Assembly (NCBI RefSeq): GCF_003432035.1 | Contig: NZ_QOHO01000057.1 | Coordinates: 1 to 64,000, forward strand | DNA: 64,000 nucleotides | DNA from: Lacrimispora amygdalina | Lineage (GTDB): Bacteria > Bacillota > Clostridia > Lachnospirales > Lachnospiraceae | Reading direction: 5' to 3' | Shown here: in pieces, positions 17,036 through 26,765 of the stretch | Layout: every line of letters begins with the position of its first letter | Position numbering within the stretch: position 1 is the first letter of the stretch | Translations under genes and position numbers: made by a program | The notes under the pieces: model-generated | Told to the model about the DNA's origin: nothing | What the model saw: only the letters and a program-made list of their open reading frames with translations | Database searches by the model: none

Positions 17036-20000
17036 TTATGCAATATTTTGTTCTCCCCAGCGGATTTGGAACACGCCCTTTTCATCCTTCTCCTGATACA
17101 TCAGCAGGGAGAGCAGGTCGTAGTCCACATCGAAACGCTCGTAGATGGTATCCAGATCCGTATCCTGTCCTTTCATAAACAGGTTGAGCTTTTCTTTTAC
17201 AAGTACCATCTGCATCAAATTGGATTCGATGCTGCCGGCATAGGTGATAAAATAGATATCTTTATCCTCCGTTGAGGTATAGCGGATAAAACGGAAATAA
17301 AACTGGCTCATGCCGGAATTGTTATAGTGCAGTTCCGGAATGATGATCTTGTTGACAAACTCGAAGTTTACGCTGGAGGGAAGGCTCTGCTGGGTACAAA
17401 GCAGGATACCATTTTTGCTCTCCCGCAGGGTCTTTCGAAGTGCCCGTCGTTTGGCAAAGGTAGTGGTGGAGCCGGTAACTACAAACAGAGGCCGGTCCGG
17501 AAGATATTCCTGTATTGCCTTGGCATAGGAGTCCAATACCACTTTATGCCGTACTCCGATGGCGACAACTTCATCTGGAAATTCTGCGGCCAGCTCTAAG
17601 GCAGTCATGATTTTCACCGGTGTGTCTCCCTGATATTCCAGTACGGTATCCGGTGCTGCGCTGATACGAAGCATCAGTACAATCTGCTGAATCAGCTTCA
17701 TCATAGAATCTTTTCTGCTGTTGCCGGTGGACTTGAAATAATTGTTCCGCATCGTACAGAACTCATCTATGGCTGTTTGATACACTGCTTTTTCCTCTGG
17801 TGAAAACCGCACAGGCATCTGATGAATATGTTTGATGTCCTTGCCGGACACCTCTTCAAAGGTCCTTGTGATAACGGTCTTTTCCAGAATGTCACTCAGA
17901 ATGTCTGCATTAAAAATGTCCTGGGTGCGTTGCCCCACGCCGAATACGGTGACCTTTTCCGGCAGATGGGAAGCAGTAAAGAGCAGGTAGCCCTTTTTGT
18001 AGGCGGGGATTGGCTCACCGTAGTAAGGATTGTTGCTGTCGGTCAGCGATCCTGATTCATCTCCCGAGCCACGTTCATAATGATAGAGGGTATTGCACCA
18101 TGAAATCATGTTGATAGAATTGTTGTAGAGTAGTTCCTGTTGAGGGGCAAACTCTGAGATGTTATTGCGGGTGCTGGTACCGGTCGTCAGAAGCTTGCAC
18201 CGGCAGCGGCGAAAGCAGGCAAGGGTAGCCTTGGTGCGCACGCTTGTCGGGTTGGTAATTTCATCACTTTCATCCAGTACAAGCTGGATTTTCTGCCCGT
18301 GAAGCCGAACCCAATGGGAGAGCTGCTTTTGGTATTGACTGACCTTATTCAAGGTAAGCAGCACGAAATCACCGGGGCGTATTTTCTCCAAATCTGTCAG
18401 GCGCTCCACAAACACATAAGATAGGCCATAGTTGGGAAGTACCACATTCCAGTTATTACGGATGGAGATGGCAGAGGATATGACCCAGGTGCTGTGGATG
18501 TGCTGCCGCTCCATACGGTACAGACCTGTTGCGATGCCGGCCAGCGTTTTGCCGCTGCCTTGTTCCCATTGCAAAAGTCCATATCGCTTTTGCAGAATCA
18601 GATTCATGTCATGTCGCTGGATATCATTCAGCTGGATAGATTCTTCATTTTCCGCATCCCAAAGGGTAAAGTTGGATAACCATGCAGCAATGTTTTCATC
18701 TTCCTTCATAGCGGCGAATTTTTGATTCTGGACATCATATTCCTGCCGTTTTTTCCGCAGCAGCCGTTCATAGCCAGGGAAATGCTCCGGCGTGTTTTCC
18801 AGCACCGCGGTAGAGATTGGGATCGGCTGGCGCATGTCAGAGGTCAACTGGCGCCGTGTTTTGGCGCTGTATGCCTTATAGACAAAGCTGTAGTCCTGTT
18901 TGACAAGGGCGACCCTGTCCTGCTCCGGCATCTTGTTCTGTCGTTTGAGCGCCGCAGTCAGATAGGAGAGGACTTTCTTTTCTGTCAGCCGCACCTTGCT
19001 CCATTCCAGATAAGTCATCCCTTCCGGCTGCGTCTCCGTATAGAATCGGTGGAGGTATTCGCAACACTTGGTATGCTTTTTTTTGGTAGTGGGATGAGCC
19101 TTGATGTGGTAGAGCAGCTTTTCCACCTGATATCGGAATCCATCGGAGGTGTTGCGTGTCTGGGCCAGTTCCAGCAGAATGCGGGAACGGTTTGCCTCCA
19201 GCTCTGCCTGCGCGTTTCTTAGCAGCAGGTCGTGAAAATAAGATGCCTGTTGCTCCAGCTTCGTTAGGAATGGAAGAGAACCGTCATATTCGGTCCGGTA
19301 TGGCAGCACATTTTTTTCTTCTTTACCCGGCCTGCGCTGCCAGAATTGCAGCTTGGTCGGAAATTGTGCTACACCTACCTGAGCGAAAGCATGCGACGGC
19401 AATGAGATTTGTCCAAGAAAACGGTAGCGTTCCTCCAGCTCTCCAATGGCGGTTCCATCCGTAAAAGTATCTGCCAGAAAGGACTGGGGGACGATCAGTG
19501 CCAGAATTCCATAGGGCTTTAGCAGTGAGGCGGCCTTCTGACAGTAAAATAAATGAGAAAGAACTTCTGTCCCGTCCTCAATCCACCAACGCAGGTGGAA
19601 AGGCGGATTTCCTACGATATAATCAAACCGGATGTTTGGCTGATATAGCCGGATGTCTTTGTGTTCCATGTTAGCTGCCGGATAAAGGTAATGGGCCACC
19701 TTGTAGGCTTTTATGTCCAGTTCACAGCCGTAAAGATTGGATTCCACCGGCAGGAAGTTGAAGAAATTCCCCATCCCACAGGTCAGATCCGCAACAAGGT
19801 CGGATTGAGACACCTGCAGGCAGGCTGTGATGAATTCGCATAGGGCGGGTGGGGTAAAGAACTGCCCGTTTTCCACTTCCTTTTTTGCGCGGCTGTAATC
19901 GCTGTAATTGTCATAATCGCTTCGGCTCAGCTCATGCAGTCCGCCGTCGCCGGTGTAGGCATTGAACAGATCCTCCGGTGTAATGCCGTTAACGGTGGTT

Positions 20001-20089
20001 TCGCCGCTGTCGATTATGTAAAGCACTTTGTCGTTGAGTTCCTTGCGCTTTTGTGCAGGAATGGTGTTCGTGTGATAGGAGTATTTCAA
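17036..20089 (-). CDS. Fused N6-adenine DNA methyltransferase and SNF2-type helicase
   Basis: 1017 residues. N-terminal methyltransferase: LVADLTCGMGNFF (about residues 98-110) is the AdoMet loop, and NPPF (161-164) is the catalytic motif of N6-adenine methylases. C-terminal superfamily 2 helicase: WEQGSGKTLAGIA near residue 511 is Walker A, and LVLDESDEI near 607 is the DEAD-like box. No nuclease motif was found. Large fusions like this are common on Firmicutes ICEs, where they may protect incoming element DNA or aid transfer; this is not proven. It starts at TTG with AAGGGGGTGA upstream and follows the DUF4942 gene by 12 bp. Confidence 0.88.
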   Translation of the reverse strand: MKYSYHTNTIPAQKRKELNDKVLYIIDSGETTVNGITPEDLFNAYTGDGGLHELSRSDYDNYSDYSRAKKEVENGQFFTPPALCEFITACLQVSQSDLVADLTCGMGNFFNFLPVESNLYGCELDIKAYKVAHYLYPAANMEHKDIRLYQPNIRFDYIVGNPPFHLRWWIEDGTEVLSHLFYCQKAASLLKPYGILALIVPQSFLADTFTDGTAIGELEERYRFLGQISLPSHAFAQVGVAQFPTKLQFWQRRPGKEEKNVLPYRTEYDGSLPFLTKLEQQASYFHDLLLRNAQAELEANRSRILLELAQTRNTSDGFRYQVEKLLYHIKAHPTTKKKHTKCCEYLHRFYTETQPEGMTYLEWSKVRLTEKKVLSYLTAALKRQNKMPEQDRVALVKQDYSFVYKAYSAKTRRQLTSDMRQPIPISTAVLENTPEHFPGYERLLRKKRQEYDVQNQKFAAMKEDENIAAWLSNFTLWDAENEESIQLNDIQRHDMNLILQKRYGLLQWEQGSGKTLAGIATGLYRMERQHIHSTWVISSAISIRNNWNVVLPNYGLSYVFVERLTDLEKIRPGDFVLLTLNKVSQYQKQLSHWVRLHGQKIQLVLDESDEITNPTSVRTKATLACFRRCRCKLLTTGTSTRNNISEFAPQQELLYNNSINMISWCNTLYHYERGSGDESGSLTDSNNPYYGEPIPAYKKGYLLFTASHLPEKVTVFGVGQRTQDIFNADILSDILEKTVITRTFEEVSGKDIKHIHQMPVRFSPEEKAVYQTAIDEFCTMRNNYFKSTGNSRKDSMMKLIQQIVLMLRISAAPDTVLEYQGDTPVKIMTALELAAEFPDEVVAIGVRHKVVLDSYAKAIQEYLPDRPLFVVTGSTTTFAKRRALRKTLRESKNGILLCTQQSLPSSVNFEFVNKIIIPELHYNNSGMSQFYFRFIRYTSTEDKDIYFITYAGSIESNLMQMVLVKEKLNLFMKGQDTDLDTIYERFDVDYDLLSLLMYQEKDEKGVFQIRWGEQNIA

Positions 20090-20101
20090 CCGGTCACCCC
20101 C

Positions 20102-21007
20102 TTAATAAACCAGGCCGAGATATTCGGCCGCAAAGGTTCTGACGGATTCCGCAGAGGAAAACTTGATGTCCACGCGGCCATTTTTAAACATCTTCACCTG
20201 CCGTACTTTGGTGCAGCTTGAAAATATCACGAGGTCCGTGTTCGAGTGATTGTAACCAAGCAGGTTGGAAAAGTCCGAAGGCACAGAGGAAAAAACGCCA
20301 GTTTCATAATGGGCAATGCCGCGAAGAACCTGCTGCAGGCCATCGCGCAATTTCCAGCGTTCCATCCGAATCCCGCTATCATAGGAACATCCGTAGCTGG
20401 AAAAACGCAGGACGTCCTTTTTGATCTCGTACTTGGCTTTTTTATCGTAGCTGCTCCAGGCTGCTTCATGGCAGGCTTCTTTTATTTCAAAAAGAGCCTG
20501 TTCTTTGAAATCCCTGCCGTCCAACTGGACAAATATCTCATTTAGAATGTCCTGGTAACGGAGGCTGAGCGCCAGCATTTTTTCCTGATAAGACTGTTCC
20601 TTCTCCTCGGAATGGCGCCAGTCTCTGGAAGGACGTTCAGGAATAAGGTGAGAGTCAATGACCGAGGCATCTACCGACACCTTGTATTTCTCATTGAAAT
20701 GCTGAACAAGCCGGTTGGTGAACCGGGAGTGCAGGCTCATAATGTGGCTGTTGATTTTGCTGGAGGATATCTCCAAATCATCATGGGAAGAAAAATAGAT
20801 GTTCCGCCCATAGGAGTCCTCCTCTACGTGTGTCAGAATATCCGCCTGTACCGTTGTCAGGTCTTCCCAGATATAGACCAGTTCCCCAAAGCAGGTACGG
20901 GCGGCATCATACGCCTTTTGGTGTGCCGTACAATAATCCCGGTCGGTCTCAGTGATACGGCCATCTATCTGTATCTCTACTGCATTAAACTTTGCTAGTA
21001 AATCCAT
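20102..21007 (-). CDS. DUF4942-like protein
   Basis: 301 residues from ATG 21007, with AAAGGAGG upstream; a longer in-frame form from 21064 is less likely. The C-terminal YDSGIRMERWKLRDGLQQVL and NGRVDIKFSSAESVRTFAAE match my recollection of DUF4942. That domain recurs directly beside or fused to DNA methyltransferases on ICEs. It overlaps the gene upstream by 23 bases and precedes the methyltransferase-helicase by 12 bp, so the two probably work together. Confidence 0.8.
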   Translation of the reverse strand: MDLLAKFNAVEIQIDGRITETDRDYCTAHQKAYDAARTCFGELVYIWEDLTTVQADILTHVEEDSYGRNIYFSSHDDLEISSSKINSHIMSLHSRFTNRLVQHFNEKYKVSVDASVIDSHLIPERPSRDWRHSEEKEQSYQEKMLALSLRYQDILNEIFVQLDGRDFKEQALFEIKEACHEAAWSSYDKKAKYEIKKDVLRFSSYGCSYDSGIRMERWKLRDGLQQVLRGIAHYETGVFSSVPSDFSNLLGYNHSNTDLVIFSSCTKVRQVKMFKNGRVDIKFSSAESVRTFAAEYLGLVY

Positions 21008-21338
21008 AATTTTTGCCTCCTTTGTTGCTAATGGTCTTTTTGAGGACAGAACACTGCTCGTCAAGCCAGTAATACCATACCGGCCGATCCCCGAGGCTTT
21101 TGATTGCCTCCCTTTTCATTTCATAGAGTCTTAAAGACTCTGAAATGATGTATCCTTCCCCCTGTAGTTCATATTTGCCATTGGTCTTTTCCCGGATATA
21201 ATAAAACCTCCTGTCACCTTCCCCATGCAGAGGGACAAGGAACAGGTGAAAAAGACCGCCAAGGCGGATGTCGTAGTCCTGAGAAGCATAATAGGGCGCT
21301 GCGTCTTTTATTTTTGAAATCTCAATGATTCCTGTCAT
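20985..21338 (-). CDS. Unknown small ICE protein
   Basis: 117 residues with a tryptophan/tyrosine-rich C-terminus (RPVWYYWLDEQC). TGAGGTGAATATAGA precedes ATG 21338. It overlaps the DUF4942 gene. No family recognised. Confidence 0.65.
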   Translation of the reverse strand: MTGIIEISKIKDAAPYYASQDYDIRLGGLFHLFLVPLHGEGDRRFYYIREKTNGKYELQGEGYIISESLRLYEMKREAIKSLGDRPVWYYWLDEQCSVLKKTISNKGGKNYGFTSKV

Positions 21339-21371
21339 TCTATATTCACCTCATTTCTGTCATGGTTGCTA

Positions 21372-21560
21372 TCAGGCCGCGCTTTGCGTTTGCCCAGTGC
21401 ATTCTGTAAGCAGGCATACACGCCATTCATCTGGGTGCCGTTGCGACTGCCGGATACGCTCCAGAAGATCGCGGTTGCCACAGCTGGCATACCGTATCCA
21501 GCAATATTGTGGCGGGTACGCCGTTCCTTGAACTACCTTACGCTCTAATGCAAACAGCAT
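21372..21560 (-). CDS. Unknown small protein
   Basis: 62 residues from ATG 21560, preceded by AAAAGGAGC; the frame extends to 21620 without a better start. Contains PPQYCWIRYASCGNRD. No family recognised. Same direction as, and close to, its neighbours. Confidence 0.5.
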   Translation of the reverse strand: MLFALERKVVQGTAYPPQYCWIRYASCGNRDLLERIRQSQRHPDEWRVCLLTECTGQTQSAA

Positions 21561-21624
21561 AATGAATGCTCCTTTTCGCCAAAATTCCCCCCTTTTTTGA
21601 CGCATAAGGGGGGATTGCACTTTT

Positions 21625-22554
21625 TTATTTTACAAGACGAATTTTGCAGTCCTGACGGGAGTATTTATAAACCCGATCAGAAAGGATATCCTCTTCAGGA
21701 ACATCATTTTTATTTACTAGGCCGACCGTTTCCTGCATCTGTCTGTAATCCAGATCTCCTTTATCAGGAAGCAAAATGACTTCATGCAGACTGGATGGAA
21801 GAATAATGACATCAGCATTTTGTGCTTCGGCAAAGCTCTTTAAGCAGCCATCGTATAAGATGCATCCAGCACCATGAATCTTTTTCTCGTTTGACAGTAC
21901 ATAAAGCGGAGGATATTCTAAAATACCTAAACCATCAAAAACATCGGCTAAATCCTCCATCGGGAAACTCTCCATCTGCTCTTTCAAAAGATCACGCATA
22001 ATTTCTCTCATTGGCCGGATCAAAGGGGGGAGCAGCATTGGTGTATTTTTCATTGCCAATTCATGCAGTTCCTCTTTTGTCACCCCCCAGGCAGCCATAT
22101 GAGGATTACGAATCAAAGCTGTCATCTGACCGCCCTCATTCTCATCCAAAATCAGATAATAGACTACCGCCAAATCCAGAAATTCACAGGAGGGAATGTC
22201 CTTTAACAAGCTCTGGTTGGCTTCTCTCTGTATCAGCTTATACGCGACAAGGTCTCTAATGGCATTAAAATCCGAAAGCTCTTGCGCATTTTTAAAAGAA
22301 ATGTCCTTATTTTCACGATACAGAGATATAATCTCTTTCAAAATATCCTGCAGTGATTTACCCTGCATAAAACTTTTATAAAATGGGTTCAAGTATATAG
22401 TCGGAGCAATGTTTTTATCAATTTCTTTGATGATCAATCCATCCAGAACAACTCCATTATTCTTTGTTATTTTTTGAAGTTCCACATCATATCCAATGCC
22501 CAGCTTATCCTGAATCGCTCTTTTGATTAAATCCGAAAATCGTGCGTAATTCAT
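21625..22554 (-). CDS. DUF5688-like protein
   Basis: 309 residues. Matches by eye the DUF5688 family of Firmicutes mobile elements (GIGYDVELQKITKNNGVVLD near the start; LYVLSNEKKIHGAGCILYD and VIILPSSLHEVILLPD later). Function unknown. GTGGAGG precedes the ATG. A strong hairpin at 22600-22645 lies just upstream. Confidence 0.8.
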   Translation of the reverse strand: MNYARFSDLIKRAIQDKLGIGYDVELQKITKNNGVVLDGLIIKEIDKNIAPTIYLNPFYKSFMQGKSLQDILKEIISLYRENKDISFKNAQELSDFNAIRDLVAYKLIQREANQSLLKDIPSCEFLDLAVVYYLILDENEGGQMTALIRNPHMAAWGVTKEELHELAMKNTPMLLPPLIRPMREIMRDLLKEQMESFPMEDLADVFDGLGILEYPPLYVLSNEKKIHGAGCILYDGCLKSFAEAQNADVIILPSSLHEVILLPDKGDLDYRQMQETVGLVNKNDVPEEDILSDRVYKYSRQDCKIRLVK

Positions 22555-22599
22555 TTTATTTTTCCTCCACTACTTTCTCTGTTGTTTTTCATTAAAATA

Positions 22600-22645
22600 A
22601 TGAGGAGCAACTAACCGAATATATTCTTTCGGTTAGGCTCCTCAT
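22600..22645. terminator. Near-perfect hairpin ahead of the DUF5688-like gene
   Basis: ATGAGGAGC-aa-CTAACCGAA pairs with TTCGGTTAG-GCTCCTCAT: 18 bp with a two-base bulge. The T run on the minus strand is weak (ATTATTTTAATG). It is either the terminator of the unit upstream or a leader structure of the gene downstream. Confidence 0.6.
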
Positions 22646-22710
22646 ATTTATGTTATCTCAAATATAACTTCAAGGCTGTTGATTGCCGCCCTGAATGCTT
22701 TACAGTCTCT

Positions 22711-22956
22711 TTATGCACACGCGGCCAGTCTCACGGGGAGAGGACTGATGGCCGCCAGGGGAAAAGGGAGCATGGACAGATGATACAGGGAATTGAGCGT
22801 TTCAAAAAGAATGCTCTCTTCGGTCTGTTCATGGATCGCCTGCACCCGGCTGGTATGGTACACCTTACCGTCAGTCTGTATCAGTGCGCTCTGTCCAATG
22901 GCAATGGGACGCAGTAAACTGCCGTTCATATAAATTTCTTTTTTCTGTTTCTTCAT
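22711..22956 (-). CDS. Unknown small protein
   Basis: 81 residues; ATG 22956 follows GGAGGCTATGACAA. Basic start MKKQKKEIYMNGSLLRP, then a beta-rich segment (IGQSALIQTDGKVYHTSRVQ). No family recognised; an SH3-like fold would fit but is a guess. Confidence 0.55.
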   Translation of the reverse strand: MKKQKKEIYMNGSLLRPIAIGQSALIQTDGKVYHTSRVQAIHEQTEESILFETLNSLYHLSMLPFPLAAISPLPVRLAACA

Positions 22957-22972
22957 TTGTCATAGCCTCCAA

Positions 22973-23302
22973 TCATTTAATATCGTCCTGTACTGGCTGT
23001 GTTTGACGAAAAACACAATCACAGTTATGGCAGGAGTTGGTTCGATAGCAAGGTATATCCTCTTCATAGTAGGGGTAGCAAGAAGAAAAGGACCCGTCCT
23101 GTAAAATTTTCTCCGCAGTATCCAGCAGCGGTCCAATCAGTGCCATGTTCCAGGGGAATTCCGGGGTCTCCGGGTTATCTCTGTCACCGGATGGCTGATG
23201 CAGAAGGGCCAAAAGTGAAAATGCGGCGTTGCTTAAATCATCGTTGCGGTTTTCCAGAAAGGTATGAAAACAGTCGCTTGTTTGTTGGATATCAGGATTC
23301 AT
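22973..23302 (-). CDS. Unknown protein with C-terminal cysteine cluster
   Basis: 109 residues. The C-terminus CYPYYEEDIPCYRTNSCHNC and DC holds several Cys that could bind a metal. It overlaps the end of the sigma-like gene by 11 bases. No family recognised. Confidence 0.6.
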   Translation of the reverse strand: MNPDIQQTSDCFHTFLENRNDDLSNAAFSLLALLHQPSGDRDNPETPEFPWNMALIGPLLDTAEKILQDGSFSSCYPYYEEDIPCYRTNSCHNCDCVFRQTQPVQDDIK

Positions 23303-23834
23303 AGCACAGCTCCAGTAAAATAGTATGGACTTCCTCCAGCAATTCCTTGACCCGGTTCATAGGTGTCTTCTGGTGCCGGGAAATTTCCCGCAGATTGTAG
23401 CCGTGGGTTTTCAACCGTACCATATCCATCTGCTGCTTGGATACTTTACTTGCCAGTTCATGAAGTAGCAGATCAGTCTCCAGCTGCTGCATCAGATCGT
23501 CTTGCCCGACAATAGTTTCCTCTAAGGGGTAGCTGTTCGGACCAAGGCCGATGTGGATACTGAAAACCTCAACATTTCGTTTTTTCCTCGCTTGTGAGCG
23601 AAAATAGTCATATAAACAAAACCGCATTCTACGATTTGCAATTGTTGTGAAAGAGTATTTTTGGGCAGTTGGATCAGTAAAATAATCACGTACTGCTTTG
23701 AGATATGCAAAAATCACAACATCATAAAATTCATCCTCCGGCAATCGGTTGTTATTGAGAAATTTGTAGACCAGAGCATGATGCTCTGCGGCAAAATCAC
23801 GTTGTATTGCGTTCAATGGTCCTTCATATAACAT
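23292..23834 (-). CDS. Sigma-70-family factor of the element
   Basis: 180 residues from ATG 23834, with AAGGAGG upstream; the longer frame would run through a terminator. Region 2: LPEDEFYDVVIFAYLKAVRD and NRRMRFCLYDYFRSQARKKR. Region 4: SKQQMDMVRLKTHGYNLREI. It probably directs transcription of part of the element. First gene after the terminator at 23857-23898. Confidence 0.82.
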   Translation of the reverse strand: MLYEGPLNAIQRDFAAEHHALVYKFLNNNRLPEDEFYDVVIFAYLKAVRDYFTDPTAQKYSFTTIANRRMRFCLYDYFRSQARKKRNVEVFSIHIGLGPNSYPLEETIVGQDDLMQQLETDLLLHELASKVSKQQMDMVRLKTHGYNLREISRHQKTPMNRVKELLEEVHTILLELCYES

Positions 23835-23856
23835 AAAAAATGTCCTCCTTATAAAT

Positions 23857-23898
23857 AGAAAAAGGGATGCCCTGGCAAATAGCCGAAGGCATCCCTTT
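23857..23898 (-). terminator. Terminator after the gene at 23938
   Basis: On the minus strand AAAGGGATGCC pairs with GGCATCCCTTT (23888-23898 with 23861-23871), followed by TTCTATTTAT. Confidence 0.8.
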
Positions 23899-23937
23899 GT
23901 GAACGTGTCATGCGGCAAAACACCGCAAAAGAATTAT

Positions 23938-24765
23938 TTAGGCAGGCAGAGCCTCATGCTCTCCGTCAATTTCGCCGGAAATGCAGAAATGCTCACTTTG
24001 ATTAGAGTCCGGAAGTACCGGCCCTTCGTAGTCACAGCTGGTATCCTTCTGGTCTTCCTGTATAGTGGCTCGTTGTAACAGCATGGCCTTGATCTGCTCT
24101 TTAAAACTGCTGGCGTAGGCTCGAATCTGTGCCAGATCTTCCCCTTCAAAATCATGTAGGCGTTTGAAGGTAGCGACGCTGTAATCATTGGTACCGTTGT
24201 TGGCTTTCTTCAACCCAATCTGCACCACACTGCCATAGCTGGTACGGCGGCGCAGTACGAACGCCTGATTCATAAACTCACGGAATGGCGTCAGGCTGGT
24301 AGGCGGTAACGTTACTTGCATGGGCATATATTCTCCACTGCTGAGCAGGTAGAGCTGGCGCATATTTTTGCAGGCTTTTCCTGCACCTTCCTTAGCCGAT
24401 CCAAACTGGTTCATCGGGCAGGTGGCGCAGAGGATGCCAGGATCGCCAATACCTATTTTCCCATCTACAGATGAGCAGAGTGGTGTTGCATCGTCGTCAT
24501 ACTCACTTCCTTCAGGCCAGTAGGCGCAGGAAGCATGGTGATAGAGGATGACGCCTTCCAGCGTCTTAACATAATCCGGATTTTCCGGATCATCAGAAGG
24601 TGTCTCAAACTGCAACATGCCACCGGAAGGAATCTTAACCCGCTGGAAACTCATTTGCAGGCCGTCCATGTCCTCGGACAGTTCCTCCTGGGAAAAGTCA
24701 CCTTCCATCATTGCTGGAAGTAAAAATTTTTCCTGTACTTTCAAAGCAGTGTTTTCGTTATTCAT
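23938..24765 (-). CDS. Unknown Cys-rich ICE/phage-type protein
   Basis: 275 residues. A central block holds CATCPMNQFGSAKEGAGKAC and a nearby Cys pair, a likely metal site, followed by LPPTSLTPFREFMNQAF. I have seen this pattern on ICEs and phages without an assigned function; a DNA-binding role is possible. AAAGGAGGATTTTACT precedes the ATG. Downstream of the DUF932 gene by 39 bp, so co-transcribed. Confidence 0.7.
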   Translation of the reverse strand: MNNENTALKVQEKFLLPAMMEGDFSQEELSEDMDGLQMSFQRVKIPSGGMLQFETPSDDPENPDYVKTLEGVILYHHASCAYWPEGSEYDDDATPLCSSVDGKIGIGDPGILCATCPMNQFGSAKEGAGKACKNMRQLYLLSSGEYMPMQVTLPPTSLTPFREFMNQAFVLRRRTSYGSVVQIGLKKANNGTNDYSVATFKRLHDFEGEDLAQIRAYASSFKEQIKAMLLQRATIQEDQKDTSCDYEGPVLPDSNQSEHFCISGEIDGEHEALPA

Positions 24766-24804
24766 AGTAAAATCCTCCTTTTAAAATTCATGTGGCTGCC
24801 GGTA

Positions 24805-25881
24805 TTAGGCGGCCAGAGCTACTTGGTTGAGCCGGTTCCAGATTGCAGGCTGCATAGACAAAATAGTATAGCCGATGCTTTCCAGTTCCGTAGCACGGTC
24901 ATAACTCTCCACATCTTGACTGTGGCGGGTCACAGCATTGGAGAGGCCGTAGAGTGTCAGATCATTTCCTTCAATCAGGTGTTGCAGGATTCCGGTACTT
25001 TCCTCATCGGTTATACGAAACTCCCGGCTTGTCAGCTTGACGATCCCGGGAATGTCAGCCGTGTTCATGTGGGCTCCCTTGGCTTGCTGCATCATGCCCA
25101 CGACGCGGGAAAAACGGGTCTCCTCCACGGCGGAGCGTACTGTGTCTTGGATTTTCAACACAAAGGCGTGGTCGTCGGCGGCCAGCGTTTCATCCGAATA
25201 GAGCAAAATGTTTTCTTCAGCATTATTGATCCGGCCCACATGATTGCGGCGGGTTTGCGCATCGTTGATAACCATGCCATTTTTGCACACAAGACGGTAG
25301 ACCAGTGGTTGAATGCTGACTGAGCCAAGTCCCACCTCACTGTTGCTGATAATCACGCCGGCCTGGACAATATCACCGGGGGTCACCTCGGCCTCCAGCC
25401 GGGGATTGACTACCTTTAGATACATCCGGCTTTCCGTAATCTCACAGCTTTCAAAGCGTGCGTCCTCCATCGACATGAGGATGGGCAGCACTGCCTCCGC
25501 AATTCCCAGATTGTCGATACAGCGATAGCGGTTGCTCAAGAAGGCTCTTGCTGTGCCTCCCAGTGTGCGAACCAGCCGTTTGGAAGGCTCTTGCTCAAAC
25601 CAGGCGTTGACATTTTCGGCCAACAACTCCGGGTTCTGGTTCTGCATCCGATCATAGTAGACGGCCGGGATTTTCAGATGCGTTCCGATTTGGCGGTGTG
25701 CAATCTGATTGAGGCCCAGCGGTTCAATGTGTTCGACGCCGTTGTCGTACATATGCAGATAGAGGTCGGAGTCATAGGGCTCCAGCTTCAGACAACGTGT
25801 ATCCACCAGATAATCCTCTTTGAGCTTACTCTGGCGTTCAATTTCCGTTGCCATTTCCATCAGGGATAAACCTGTTTTCAT
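24805..25881 (-). CDS. DUF932-family protein
   Basis: 358 residues. It fits DUF932, a family common on plasmids and phages (TLGGTARAFLSNRYRCIDNL, PLVYRLVCKNGMVINDAQTR). Its biochemical role is unknown. GAAAGGAAGTGAATACGACAA precedes the ATG. Sits in the accessory operon between a membrane protein and the Cys-rich protein. Confidence 0.85.
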   Translation of the reverse strand: MKTGLSLMEMATEIERQSKLKEDYLVDTRCLKLEPYDSDLYLHMYDNGVEHIEPLGLNQIAHRQIGTHLKIPAVYYDRMQNQNPELLAENVNAWFEQEPSKRLVRTLGGTARAFLSNRYRCIDNLGIAEAVLPILMSMEDARFESCEITESRMYLKVVNPRLEAEVTPGDIVQAGVIISNSEVGLGSVSIQPLVYRLVCKNGMVINDAQTRRNHVGRINNAEENILLYSDETLAADDHAFVLKIQDTVRSAVEETRFSRVVGMMQQAKGAHMNTADIPGIVKLTSREFRITDEESTGILQHLIEGNDLTLYGLSNAVTRHSQDVESYDRATELESIGYTILSMQPAIWNRLNQVALAA

Positions 25882-25914
25882 TTGTCGTATTCACTTCCTT
25901 TCTTTGTGCAAGAG

Positions 25915-26724
25915 TCACCACGATACCTGAACACCTTTTGCCGTAATTTCAGCAGCAAGACCATTGCGCTCAAATACCTGTACCAGCCTGGGCCAGTAAA
26001 CCTTAGCTGGGAAGCCGGATAGGTGTTCCTGGACCACATCGTCCTCTCCCTGTTCCACATGAATGTCGCCCTCCTCAGAAAGCGTAAGACTACTGTGGCC
26101 ACGGGAATTTAAGTCGGCCATTAAAGCCTCCAGAACTTTGCGTCCCTGTATTTCATACCATATCTGCGGATCGACTGGCTGTTGATTGGGTGGCAGTTGG
26201 GCCTCCCCACCGTCAGGGTATCCAGCCTTGGCGAGCGGGACGATTTTTACCATATCGCAGCTGATATTAGCCTTCTGGTCCAGCTTAATGTCTGCATGGT
26301 CAAAGTCCTCCACACCAAAGACACGGATGCGGCCTACTCCACCATGCAGAATCAATTTTTCCGGCTGCTTTTCGCACCACTCCCAGGTCACTTTCGGATA
26401 GGCTGCCTGAAGGTAGATGGAAATACGGTGATTTACATGACGAAGCAGGAGAAGTTCAGTAGGCTCACCACCTACTTCCGGCACATGGAAAGCGGGGGAA
26501 ATGCCTTCTGCCTGACGTTGCTTGATCTGCTGCTGGCGCACTTTGCGACGCTTTGCCTCTCTCATATACGGCAGAAGAAGAAATGCCACGACCCAGAGGC
26601 CCCAAAGGGCGAAGATGCCCAACAATAGCCAGATTTGCAGGGGGCCACGCACAAGGGCTAAAATGCCGATGACTGTGCCAATTAATATACTGATGCTGCC
26701 CCAAAGGGCTTTGTCACTGTTCAT
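25915..26724 (-). CDS. Membrane-anchored protein, unknown
   Basis: 269 residues from ATG 26724 (AAAGGATGG upstream). Two membrane helices lie in the first 60 residues (ISILIGTVIGILALV, IWLLLGIFALWGLWVVAFLL), then a basic stretch (REAKRRKVRQQQIKQRQ) and a soluble cytoplasmic domain of ~200 residues. Family not recognised. Between the SSB-like unit terminator and the DUF932 gene. Confidence 0.7.
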   Translation of the reverse strand: MNSDKALWGSISILIGTVIGILALVRGPLQIWLLLGIFALWGLWVVAFLLLPYMREAKRRKVRQQQIKQRQAEGISPAFHVPEVGGEPTELLLLRHVNHRISIYLQAAYPKVTWEWCEKQPEKLILHGGVGRIRVFGVEDFDHADIKLDQKANISCDMVKIVPLAKAGYPDGGEAQLPPNQQPVDPQIWYEIQGRKVLEALMADLNSRGHSSLTLSEEGDIHVEQGEDDVVQEHLSGFPAKVYWPRLVQVFERNGLAAEITAKGVQVSW

Positions 26725-26765
26725 TTTTTGATACCATCCTTTCTTTTCTTGCATTTTCTTTTGAA

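Noticed and set aside
23835-23918. Longer N-terminus for the sigma-like protein
   Set aside because: The extension would be translated through an intrinsic terminator and has no ribosome site; ATG 23834 has AAGGAGG.
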